A DNA stretch of 64,000 bases from Nocardia vaccinii NBRC 15922. Its GTDB lineage: Bacteria > Actinomycetota > Actinomycetes > Mycobacteriales > Mycobacteriaceae. Every line of letters begins with the position of its first letter. Positions within the stretch are counted from its first letter, which is position 1. The position numbers and the translations under genes were made by a program. Of the stretch, positions 1 through 8,162 are shown one piece after another. The notes under the pieces were generated by a model. The model was not told the DNA's origin. It searched no databases and saw only the letters and a program-made list of their open reading frames with translations. The DNA lies in the NCBI RefSeq assembly GCF_001613305.1, contig NZ_BDCC01000058.1, positions 62,001-126,000 of the forward strand. Direction: 5' to 3'.

Positions 1-976
1 CCATCCGGGCGCCGGGAGCCGGGAGTTCGGCGCGAATCATTCGGTCCTGCACCCGAACCGGAACGACGGAAAGCACCCGGCCCGTATCGGGGTCGGCGGC
101 GTACGCCAGCAGTTCGCCGAGCTCGCGGCAGGTCGGATCGACCCGCTCGGCCAGCGCCGCACTCACCGCGAAGACATCGCGCGAGCGCCGGTATTCCACC
201 AGCAGTTCGCTCGACCGCGCGCCGTGCCAGGCGACGATTCGCGGCGGCAGTACGGCCGGGTCGAGCGGAGAACTGTCGACATCACGCCCGGGAGCGGACG
301 CGTCGAGGGCCGACGCGACCGGTACAGCGCCGGCGACGCCGCTGGTCTGACTCCACTGCCCGAGCACCCGCAGCAATTCCTCGTCGTCGACCCGCTCGAG
401 GCCGGCCAACGTCGCGACCAGCTCGTCATCGCCTACGCCGAGCACCGTCGCGTCCGTGGCCGCACGGCGCAGCAGTGGAAGCACATTGCCGGACAGCTCG
501 CTCGACGCACAGCGTTCACCGAGGTCGAGCAGCGCCGCCTCGGCGTAGGTGAACAGCCGCCGGGCCACCGCCTCATGGCCGAGGTCTTTCTCCGCGACCG
601 CCTCGTCGAGCAGGAACGCGCCGTTGTGCAGCGGACGCATCGTCCACCGGCCGATCGCCGCGACCAATGCGCGCCGACGCCAGACCGGGACCAGCGGCGG
701 GCACCGGTAGGTGCACACCCGCTCGCCGTGTCGCCGCAGCTCGTCCACCACCTCGGCCAGCACCGGATCGCCGACCGCGACGGCGAGCGGGTCCGGTTGC
801 GCTGCGGGGCGAATCGCCCAGGCGAGCAACATATCCGGCCGGGCGGCATCGGTCTGCGCGCTGATCCCGGCGGCGATGGTCAGATCGACCTCCCCCACCG
901 CCGCCGCGCGACGCGACCACCAGCTCACCGCGCCGTCGGCCTCGACGACGAGTATCCCGTCCTGTTCCTCGCTCAT
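1..976 (-). CDS. Uncharacterised protein, C-terminus beyond the window
   Basis: I read 325 codons with no stop from ATG at 976 to the left edge, so the gene is incomplete at its 3' end. Its start overlaps the stop of the upstream gene as ATGA, which indicates translational coupling. The visible part is soluble, mostly alpha-helical and rich in Ala, Leu, Arg and Glu. It has no signal peptide, membrane segment or catalytic motif that I recognise; a WW pair lies near residue 19 and a Cys-x3-Cys near residue 90. Because it is coupled to the next gene and divergent from a kinase/phosphatase/FHA/AAA+ operon, it is probably part of that locus. No function is assigned. Confidence 0.7.
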   Translation of the reverse strand, partial: MSEEQDGILVVEADGAVSWWSRRAAAVGEVDLTIAAGISAQTDAARPDMLLAWAIRPAAQPDPLAVAVGDPVLAEVVDELRRHGERVCTYRCPPLVPVWRRRALVAAIGRWTMRPLHNGAFLLDEAVAEKDLGHEAVARRLFTYAEAALLDLGERCASSELSGNVLPLLRRAATDATVLGVGDDELVATLAGLERVDDEELLRVLGQWSQTSGVAGAVPVASALDASAPGRDVDSSPLDPAVLPPRIVAWHGARSSELLVEYRRSRDVFAVSAALAERVDPTCRELGELLAYAADPDTGRVLSVVPVRVQDRMIRAELPAPGARM

Positions 977-2268
977 TGCTGATCGTCTCCATCGATGTCG
1001 AACCCATAGCGGCGCAACAGGTTCGTGATCTCGGCCTGGCGGCTGGACATCCGGCCGATCGCCGACGCGTCCCGGAAGACATCGGGGAGATCGCCGGTCT
1101 GCGCGATCGACGACGCCCCGAGGAACAGCAGAGCCGAAACGAGTTCGGTGGCCGCGGTGGCGGTCGCGCTCACCGCGCCGCGCGGCCGGGTACGGTGCCC
1201 CGACGGCTGCTGCGCCGACCATGCTGCGGTCACCACTGCGGTCGTATCCGACTGCGCCGCACCGTCGGTCAGAATCGCGAGAGCGGTCGTCTTCTCCCAG
1301 CAGTCCGGGCAATCGTCCGGGCCGGGTGCGGACACCTCGCGCACGACCGCCGCCGCGCGCCGCAGAATGTCGGCATCGACGATCCGGCGCAGATCCATCG
1401 GCTCGTCGACGGTTTCGAGCACCGTGACCACCTCGGCGACCGGTTGTTCATGGTCCGCGACGATCCGGTCGGTGCGCTGCCCGTCCAGCCTGGCCGCACG
1501 CAGTTTCGTGTACAGCACGGCGGCATTGCCGAGCTCTCGTCCGTCGACGGCCCAGCGCAGCATGGTGTTTCGTGCCCGGCGATACGCCTCGTCGAGATAC
1601 GGGTCGTCGAGCAGGCGCAGGTCGGCCCGTAACTGTGCGGTGAGCAGTGCGTCGACATGTCGGCGCTGCGCCTCGGTCGGGTCGGGTCGCGGCCGATCGG
1701 GCTCACCGAATGCCCGCAATGCCTCGACTGCCGCGGCGAAGGATTCCAGCGCGCCCGGATCACCTTCGAACGCAGGCATTTTCATCAGCAGGATCGACGC
1801 GTAACGACGCATGGCCAACGGGTGGTACACCCGGTGGCGGCTGTCCGGATCGGCCAGGAACCGGCACACCTGCGCCTCGGTCTCGACCACCCCGCCGACC
1901 TCGCCAACGGCGGGGCCGGCCATCGCCGCGCGTACCTCACGCGGCACCTGCAGCTGATAGCCGCGAATCGTCTCGGCCAGCGTGTTGGGCAGGCCCTGCG
2001 GCCGGTATTCATGTGCGGCAGCGGCGAATTGGGCCGTGAACCGGGCCAGCCCGTCGACGTGGTCGGCATACAGTCGCGATACGGCAAGCCATCCGCCGGG
2101 CTCGTCCACTTCGGTGTCCACCCGGGCCAGGAATACCGCCAGGGCACTGTACTTCGCCGCCACCCAGGCGAGCACGCCGAGCACACCGGACCATCCGCGC
2201 ATCTCCGCGGCGAACTCCTTGACCCGAGGCTTGGGCGGCAGGGCCGCACGCACCCACAGATCCGTCAC
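973..2268 (-). CDS. Uncharacterised helical protein of the kinase/AAA+ locus
   Basis: This is a 431-residue protein from the GTG at 2268, soluble and helix-rich, with one Cys-Pro-Asp-Cys pair in the C-terminal third. No known domain is evident. Its stop overlaps the ATG of the downstream gene. The start is uncertain: the GTG has no good ribosome site, and a different frame upstream has a better-looking start (ATG near 2395, after GGCGGGTGAGA) with normal codon bias that runs into this frame around 2270-2280. Either a short overlapping gene or a frameshift at the 5' end would explain this. The gene diverges from the seven-gene operon starting at 2596 and probably shares its promoter region. 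Confidence 0.7.
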   Translation of the reverse strand: MTDLWVRAALPPKPRVKEFAAEMRGWSGVLGVLAWVAAKYSALAVFLARVDTEVDEPGGWLAVSRLYADHVDGLARFTAQFAAAAHEYRPQGLPNTLAETIRGYQLQVPREVRAAMAGPAVGEVGGVVETEAQVCRFLADPDSRHRVYHPLAMRRYASILLMKMPAFEGDPGALESFAAAVEALRAFGEPDRPRPDPTEAQRRHVDALLTAQLRADLRLLDDPYLDEAYRRARNTMLRWAVDGRELGNAAVLYTKLRAARLDGQRTDRIVADHEQPVAEVVTVLETVDEPMDLRRIVDADILRRAAAVVREVSAPGPDDCPDCWEKTTALAILTDGAAQSDTTAVVTAAWSAQQPSGHRTRPRGAVSATATAATELVSALLFLGASSIAQTGDLPDVFRDASAIGRMSSRQAEITNLLRRYGFDIDGDDQQ

Positions 2269-2595
2269 CCGCCGCCGCGATGTCGCCCGCGAATTCGGCG
2301 GCGACGCCCACCACGAGGGCGCCACCCATGTCGGCTTCGGGTATCCCGGCATCCGCCCCACCGTCCTCGGTCTCGGCCGCAACTACTGTCTCGCGCATTC
2401 TCACCCGCCTACCCCGGTGCGCGGAATCCCTTCGCCCCGAAGTTCATTCGAACAGCCGACAGGTGCGCGGCCGCCTCGCCGGGCCGGATCACTCGGATCG
2501 CGGGCAGCACACCGGATGTCGAGTGTTCGGACGACAGACACGCCGGATTCGCCATGCCATCGTGGGCTGACCTGGACGAGCACGGTGGGGAAGCG

Positions 2596-3225
2596 ATGAT
2601 GCGATCGAGCCATGACATGGCACTGGCATTGCTGGTCGACGCGACCGCAACGCAGGCACAACAAGACGCGGTGCGGGTGCGCGCCGAAACCGAGGCCCGG
2701 CGAGCCGAGGAGCGCGAACAACGGCGGGAGGCCGCCAATCAGCTCGTGCTGCGCCGACGGCGGGAACGTCGCGACCGCCTGCGCCGGATCCGGCGACAGT
2801 CACTCGGCCTGCTGATGGCCGGCGCACCGATCTGGCTGTTGATCCCGATCGTCGGATCGTTCCTGTCGGCCGCCGACGACAATGTCAGTCGCGTGATCTT
2901 CCTGAACGGCGACACCGGCGACACGGCGGGCAGCGGTCCGGGCACGCTGTATTTGATGAGCGCAGAACTGCTCATCGGCATGGTGGCGGCGCTGACCATC
3001 ATTGCGCTGTTACTGCCGTACCCGAACGGCAAGGAGGTCATCTCCGGGCCTGCGATCGGCGGCTTCGCGATCGGCACACTCATCCTGGTCGTGCAGGCGT
3101 TCTCCGGGTCCGGGTCGGCGATGAGCTGGTGCTGGGCACCACTGCTCGCAGTCCTCGCCCACTGTGTGTACGGCCTCTACCGGCGCACCCTCGCCGCGGC
3201 GGAGAACCTGGGGGCGGCAGAATGA
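2596..3225 (+). CDS. Coiled-coil membrane protein, first gene of the operon
   Basis: The 209-residue product begins at ATG 2596, preceded by GGTGGGG about five bases upstream; an in-frame ATG at 2554 lacks such a site. Residues about 20-68 form a very charged Arg/Glu coiled-coil stretch. About four hydrophobic segments follow (near 70-92, 121-143, 150-172 and 176-192), so the protein is likely an inner-membrane anchor with a cytoplasmic basic N-terminus. No enzyme motif is visible. It overlaps the next gene by ATGA. Its position first in the operon suggests that it ties the downstream ATPase and signalling proteins to the membrane; that is inference. Confidence 0.75.
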   Translation: MMRSSHDMALALLVDATATQAQQDAVRVRAETEARRAEEREQRREAANQLVLRRRRERRDRLRRIRRQSLGLLMAGAPIWLLIPIVGSFLSAADDNVSRVIFLNGDTGDTAGSGPGTLYLMSAELLIGMVAALTIIALLLPYPNGKEVISGPAIGGFAIGTLILVVQAFSGSGSAMSWCWAPLLAVLAHCVYGLYRRTLAAAENLGAAE

Positions 3226-4343
3226 GCGGGCCGACGGCCATCGGATATCGCGTCCGCACGGCAGAACAACGGCTCGAGGACGCGCGGCGACGCCGACGCC
3301 GCCTGATCGGCCGGTTACGCGCACATGCTTTGCGTTGCAACGCATTCGATGCTCCAGATCTGTTGGTCGCGACACCGGACAACGCGGCGGGCGCGGATGT
3401 CGACGCGCTCGAGGCCGCGTGCGAAGCCCTGGAAGGGCAGATCCGCGCCGCCGAGGCACGGCTCGAGGACCGGTTGGCTCAGCAGCGCTCGCGCCGCATC
3501 GAGCACGACCTGTCCGGCCTGCTGGACGATCTGGCCCGACGCGAGGCTGCCACCGCGAACCCGGCCGACCGCACTCACGCCCCCGCACTCGAAATTCGGT
3601 CCCGGGTGTCCCGGATCCTCGCCTCCCTGACCGAGGATTCACCGGAACTCACTGCCGCCGCGTCGGCGGTACTGCAGGCCGAACCGGCCAGGGCACGGCT
3701 GCTGCTCGGCGATCTCGACGCGCGGGTGCGTGCGGCCAACACGCTCTCCGCGCGGCGGTTCGAGCAGCGCATTGCCGTGGAGCAATTGCGTTGCGAGGCA
3801 GCTGATCTGGATGACAACGAGCAGGTGATGACGCTGCTTCGGCACGCGGACTCGATACTCGGCGAGGGCGGTGAGGCAGCCCTGGTGATCGAGCACGCAC
3901 GCACCGGACTCGAGCGTCTCACGATCGCCGCACGGGCCGAACGCGACCGGCGTTTCGTCCTGTCTGCGGTCACCGACGCGCTGACCGGACTGGGGTATCA
4001 CGTCGCACCCGTCGAACTTGCTACCGCCGATTCGATCGTATTGCGCCCCGATCGTTCCGGCGCGCACGCAATACGGGCCCGGATCACCGACGACGAGATC
4101 GACCTGCACACGGTGCGCACCGGCCCGGAGACCGACCCGAACGCCGACCGGGACGCGGACGCGGCACTGTGCGCGACAGTGGATCCGTTGCTGGATGAGC
4201 TCCGGCGGCACGGAATCGAACCCGGCCGGGTGCGCCGGCTCCCGCCGGGCACCGTGACGCCCCCAGTAGTCCGGCTCACCACACCGGCCGCACGGGCCAA
4301 GCGCTCGGCCACACCCCGGACCATCGATCGGAGCACGTCGTGA
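3222..4343 (+). CDS. Coiled-coil protein of the AAA+/kinase operon
   Basis: The 373-residue soluble protein starts at an ATG that overlaps the previous stop (ATGA). The first 230 residues are strongly heptad-like and rich in Ala, Arg, Glu and Leu, as in a long coiled coil. The last 140 residues look like a separate globular domain. There is no membrane segment or signal peptide. The end overlaps the next GTG start (GTGA). I do not recognise the family. Its place between a membrane protein and a ClpB-like ATPase suggests an adaptor or scaffold role. Confidence 0.75.
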   Translation: MSGPTAIGYRVRTAEQRLEDARRRRRRLIGRLRAHALRCNAFDAPDLLVATPDNAAGADVDALEAACEALEGQIRAAEARLEDRLAQQRSRRIEHDLSGLLDDLARREAATANPADRTHAPALEIRSRVSRILASLTEDSPELTAAASAVLQAEPARARLLLGDLDARVRAANTLSARRFEQRIAVEQLRCEAADLDDNEQVMTLLRHADSILGEGGEAALVIEHARTGLERLTIAARAERDRRFVLSAVTDALTGLGYHVAPVELATADSIVLRPDRSGAHAIRARITDDEIDLHTVRTGPETDPNADRDADAALCATVDPLLDELRRHGIEPGRVRRLPPGTVTPPVVRLTTPAARAKRSATPRTIDRSTS

Positions 4344-6295
4344 CGACGGCCGAGCGGATCGACCGGTTCCCGGAATGGCTCCGGGAGATCGATGTCGCCC
4401 TTGCGGCCCACCCGCAACTGCTGGTCACCGGCGATCTCCGGGATATCGTTCTGCTTCCCCCGGTGCAGGACGCCGCGCCCGCATCGGAAGCGGCGCCACA
4501 CACCGCGTCCGGCGGCAGCGCATCGACATTGGCACGAAATTCGTTGCCGCACAACAGATACTCGGCAGAGGACACGCCACCGGTACGAGATACCCTGCCG
4601 CGCATCGTATCAGTGGTCGACGCACTACTGGCGGTACTGGCCGCCGCCGGACACACTTCCGTCGTCGTGGCCGATACGGTCGACGGCGCACGTCCCGCCC
4701 TCGACGGCGACAACGTCGCGTCGGCCCTCATCCGCGCGGCGCGGCCACAGGACGGGGGCATACCGCTGCTGGGCTGGTTGCCGGAACTGCTGCGGGCGGT
4801 GACCCATTCCACGCGGCCGGTCTGCCTGATCATCGACGGTGCGTCCCGGCTGACCCCGCAGGGCGAGTTCGCCGATCCGGCGATGCACCGGCTCCTGGTG
4901 ACCGCCGAGAAGTCGATGATCACCGCGCCGCGCGTGCGGGTGCCCGGCCCGCACCGGGCCCTGTTGTACAACACGGTGATCTGGCTGCTCGATCGCGGAA
5001 ACGATCTGCCGCACTGGTTCATCGGCGGCGAAACCGCTCGGGTGGTATCCATTCCCGAGCCGGAGATGTCCCAGCGCATCACCTTGACCACGACGCTGGT
5101 CCCCTCCCTGCTCGACGCGCCCGAACGGGGCAGCGAGGCGTTCGGCCAGGTGGTGCTGCGTTACGCTGCCCGCACGGCCGGACTCTCCCTGCGCTCGATC
5201 CGGGAGATCAACCGGCTGGCCATCGATCGGCGGATCGGTGCGCACTCCATCGAGGAGGCCGTGCGGACGTTCCGCGTCGGGGTGCCCGGAAACCCTTGGC
5301 AGGCACCGGATCTTCGCGAACGCATCGAGAATGCACCGGAGCTGCTGGGCGGCAAGGTCCTCGGACAACCCGCCGCGGTCCGCAAGGCGGTCGATATCCT
5401 GATCCGGTCCGCCATGGGCCTGACCGGCGCCCAGACCACGGGCAGCGCGACCCGCCCGCAGGGCGTGCTGTTCTTCGCGGGACCGACCGGCGTCGGCAAG
5501 ACCGAACTGGCCAAGTCCATCGCCGAGCTCGTCTTCGGCCGCGAGGACGCGTTCGTCCGCTTCGATATGAGCGAGTTCTCCGCCGAGCACGCCGAGGCCC
5601 GGCTCATCGGAGCACCACCCGGATACACCGGATTCGACACCGGCGGGGAACTGACCAACGCGATCCGCCAGAAGCCGTTCCAGCTGGTCCTGTTCGACGA
5701 GATCGAGAAGGCCCATCCGCGCATCCTGGACAAATTCCTACAGATCCTCGAGGACGGCCGGCTCACCGACGGAACCGGCGCGACGGTGTTCTTCACCGAG
5801 ACCCTCATCGTGTTCACCTCCAACCTCGGCGTCTATCGCCTCGACGAGCGCGGCGAGCGCGCACCGGTGATCGCGCGCGGAATCGCCTATCGGCAGGTCG
5901 AATTCACCATCCGCGCGGCCGTCGGCGAGCACTTCACCCGCGAGATCGGGCGCCCCGAACTGCTCAACCGCATCGGCGACAACATCGTCGTGTTCGACTT
6001 CATCGGCGAGGACACCGCGCGACTGCTGATCCCACGGTTCATCGGCAACGTGACCGACCGGGTCCGCGATACGACCGGGATCGAGGTGTCGGTGGCCGAG
6101 AAGGTGCACGACCAGCTCGTCGAAAAGGCACTCACCAAACTGGATTTCGGAGCCCGGGGAGTTTCCAGCGTAGTGGAGTCGCTGCTGGTGAATCCGCTCG
6201 CCCGGGCGCTGTTCGCACTCCCGGACGGCACGCGATCGGCCGCGGTCACCGACCTCACCGAATCCCCCGAGGGTTGGACGGCGGTGCTGGGATGA
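4340..6295 (+). CDS. ClpB/ClpA-like AAA+ ATPase with a degenerate first half
   Basis: This 651-residue protein has one complete AAA+ module of the Clp D2 type in its C-terminal half. Walker A is GPTGVGKT at about residues 381-388, Walker B is LVLFDEIEKAHP near 450, sensor 1 is FTSNLG, an arginine-finger-type RPELLNRIGD follows, and the small domain carries the sensor-2-like GARGV motif. The first 300 residues look like an ATPase fold that has lost Walker A (a Walker-B-like CLIIDG remains near 170). The usual ClpB N-domain and M-coil are absent. Family knowledge says such modules form hexameric unfolding motors. It starts with GTG overlapping the previous stop and overlaps the radical SAM gene by ATGA. 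Confidence 0.88.
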   Translation: MTTAERIDRFPEWLREIDVALAAHPQLLVTGDLRDIVLLPPVQDAAPASEAAPHTASGGSASTLARNSLPHNRYSAEDTPPVRDTLPRIVSVVDALLAVLAAAGHTSVVVADTVDGARPALDGDNVASALIRAARPQDGGIPLLGWLPELLRAVTHSTRPVCLIIDGASRLTPQGEFADPAMHRLLVTAEKSMITAPRVRVPGPHRALLYNTVIWLLDRGNDLPHWFIGGETARVVSIPEPEMSQRITLTTTLVPSLLDAPERGSEAFGQVVLRYAARTAGLSLRSIREINRLAIDRRIGAHSIEEAVRTFRVGVPGNPWQAPDLRERIENAPELLGGKVLGQPAAVRKAVDILIRSAMGLTGAQTTGSATRPQGVLFFAGPTGVGKTELAKSIAELVFGREDAFVRFDMSEFSAEHAEARLIGAPPGYTGFDTGGELTNAIRQKPFQLVLFDEIEKAHPRILDKFLQILEDGRLTDGTGATVFFTETLIVFTSNLGVYRLDERGERAPVIARGIAYRQVEFTIRAAVGEHFTREIGRPELLNRIGDNIVVFDFIGEDTARLLIPRFIGNVTDRVRDTTGIEVSVAEKVHDQLVEKALTKLDFGARGVSSVVESLLVNPLARALFALPDGTRSAAVTDLTESPEGWTAVLG

Positions 6296-6954
6296 CCTCG
6301 CTTCTGCTGTCCCGCTTGCACTTTCCGATTCACAACCTCGGCTTCGGATGTCGCGCCGGAATCTGGTTCCAGGGCTGCACCGTGTACTGCCGCGGCTGCG
6401 TCTCCCGGGACACCTGGCCGTTCGATCCGGCCCGCCGCAGCAGCGTCGAGGACGTCCTGGCATGGGTACACGCGCTGCCCGCGGCCACCGTGGACGGCAT
6501 CACCCTGTCCGGGGGCGAACCCACCGACCAGCCCGGCGCTCTTCGCGAACTGCTTGCGGGACTGGATGATTGGCGCATCGGCTACGGCCGCCCGGTCGAC
6601 CTACTGATGTATTCGGGCCGTTCGGGCGAGCATCTGGACCGGGAGTTCGGCTGGCTCGCCGACTCGATCGACGTACTGGTGAGCGAACCGTTCGTGGCGG
6701 CGCGGGCCACCGACTGCGCGCTGCGCGGCTCGGACAACCAGATCGTGCGGACCTTCACCGACCTGGGCCGCGACCGGTACCCGGAAGCCACGCTCGAGGA
6801 CGGCTACCGGGAACAGCGGCACAATCTCGCGGTGCACGTCGACGACCGGGCCGTCTGGATGGTCGGCATACCGCTGCCCGGCGACCTGCGCCGGCTCGAA
6901 CACGATCTCGCCGAACGCGGCATCGACCTGACGAGGACATCATGGCTGACGTAA
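6292..6954 (+). CDS. Small radical SAM protein (activase-like)
   Basis: The 220-residue protein has the radical SAM cluster motif C-x3-C-x2-C (GCTVYCRGC, residues about 25-33) and the GGEP motif (LSGGEP) used to bind S-adenosylmethionine. Its length and the early position of the motif resemble NrdG/PflA-type activating enzymes. No auxiliary cluster motif is visible. The target is unknown; no glycyl-radical enzyme or obvious peptide substrate is adjacent. It overlaps the ATPase stop by ATGA and overlaps the FHA gene, so it is fixed within the operon. A radical SAM enzyme inside a kinase/phosphatase/FHA operon is unusual. Confidence 0.88.
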   Translation: MTSLLLSRLHFPIHNLGFGCRAGIWFQGCTVYCRGCVSRDTWPFDPARRSSVEDVLAWVHALPAATVDGITLSGGEPTDQPGALRELLAGLDDWRIGYGRPVDLLMYSGRSGEHLDREFGWLADSIDVLVSEPFVAARATDCALRGSDNQIVRTFTDLGRDRYPEATLEDGYREQRHNLAVHVDDRAVWMVGIPLPGDLRRLEHDLAERGIDLTRTSWLT

Positions 6955-7367
6955 TGCGCGCTCCCGTCACCTGTGGGTGCGGAATTTGCTGGGACAGTGC
7001 GCAACTCGCACAGTGTCCGGACTGTGGCACGACTCTGGCCGAACTCACCGAAGCGGTCGAGCCGGCCCGCATCGACCTCATCGTGGACGGCGCGCACCAC
7101 ACCTTGACGGCCGGTGCTCAGCTACTGCTCGGCCGCGACGACGATTATCCGGCCGAGTCGTCCTTTCGCGCGCACACCAACGTGTCGCGGCGTCATGCGA
7201 TCGCCCGCTTCGACGGCGAACGGCTGTTCGTCATCGATACCGATTCTCGCAACGGAACCTTCGTCGACGGCGTCCGCATCGCCAGCGGGCCCGAATACGA
7301 GGTCCGGCCGGGACAGAGCCTGCGCCTGGCCGCGGACGTACCGATCGACATCGTCCGGGAGCCCTGA
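6942..7367 (+). CDS. Zinc-ribbon plus FHA-domain protein
   Basis: The 141-residue protein carries four cysteines near the N-terminus (CGCGICW and CPDC) that look like a zinc ribbon, followed by a forkhead-associated domain at about 45-138 with the signature residues Gly-Arg, Ser-Arg-Arg-His and Asn-Gly-Thr. FHA domains bind phosphothreonine peptides, so it should read the output of the kinase encoded two genes downstream. The start at 6942 follows ACGAGGA and overlaps the radical SAM gene by 13 bases; an alternative ATG at 6954 overlaps its stop as TAATG. The end overlaps the phosphatase ATG. Confidence 0.88.
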   Translation: MADVMRAPVTCGCGICWDSAQLAQCPDCGTTLAELTEAVEPARIDLIVDGAHHTLTAGAQLLLGRDDDYPAESSFRAHTNVSRRHAIARFDGERLFVIDTDSRNGTFVDGVRIASGPEYEVRPGQSLRLAADVPIDIVREP

Positions 7368-8110
7368 TGCGGATCCGGGTCGAGGCGCTCACCCATCGCG
7401 GGCTGCGCCGGGTTGTCAACGAGGACTGCGTCGGCTGGGGCGGATGGGCCTTCACCGGCCCCACCCCGGCGCCGCTCACCGTGGAGTTCGACATCACGCA
7501 GCCGACGACCATCGTCGTGTGCGACGGCCTCGGCGGTCACGCGGGCGGCCGGGAGGCCAGCCGGTTGGCCTGCGAAACCCTCACCGAACCGGGTCTTTTC
7601 GGCTCAGCGACGGCGACCGGCGAGATCGTCGCGATGCTGGGCGGGCAACTGCGGCGGGCATCGGAGATCATCGACGACGCCGGCGCGGCCGATCCGCGGC
7701 TGGCGCGCATGGGTTGCACCGTCGTCGGCGTGGTGATCGTGCCCGACGGCCGGGCGGTCGTGTTCAACGTCGGCGATTCGCACTGCTACCGCGTCGAGGG
7801 CCGCTACCTGGCGCAACTGACCGTCGACCATCGCCGTCCGGGTTCGAACGTTCTACGGCAGGCGTTGGGCGGAGGTGCCCGGATGGCCCCGGAACCGGAC
7901 TACTTCGACTGCCCGATCCCGCCCGCTCCGGGACTGCTGCTGTGCACCGACGGTCTGTCCGACTACGCGGACACCACCGACCTCGAACGTCTCGCGGTCA
8001 CCGCAGGACCCGAATTCCTGAGCGCTGCCAGGGATCTCGCATTCGCCGGTGGCGGCGGCGACAACGTCACGATGGTCCGGCTGGAGGCGATCGGCGACAC
8101 GGCGGTGTGA
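7367..8110 (+). CDS. PP2C-family Ser/Thr protein phosphatase
   Basis: The 247-residue product is a single PP2C catalytic domain. The metal-binding motifs are present: NED near residue 18, DGLGGH near 55, a GDSH version of the GDSR motif, CTDGLSD, and GGDN near the C-terminus. There is no membrane segment. The start is the ATG in TGATG, overlapping the stop of the FHA gene. With the kinase immediately downstream it forms a writer/eraser/reader set with the FHA protein. This is the same trio that controls type VI secretion in some Proteobacteria and that accompanies TerY proteins, but no secretion or Ter genes are visible here. Confidence 0.9.
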   Translation: MRIRVEALTHRGLRRVVNEDCVGWGGWAFTGPTPAPLTVEFDITQPTTIVVCDGLGGHAGGREASRLACETLTEPGLFGSATATGEIVAMLGGQLRRASEIIDDAGAADPRLARMGCTVVGVVIVPDGRAVVFNVGDSHCYRVEGRYLAQLTVDHRRPGSNVLRQALGGGARMAPEPDYFDCPIPPAPGLLLCTDGLSDYADTTDLERLAVTAGPEFLSAARDLAFAGGGGDNVTMVRLEAIGDTAV

Positions 8111-8162
8111 GTACGACAGTCCGCCTGGCGAATACGCCAGAGGCGTTACGAAGGAGAATACA

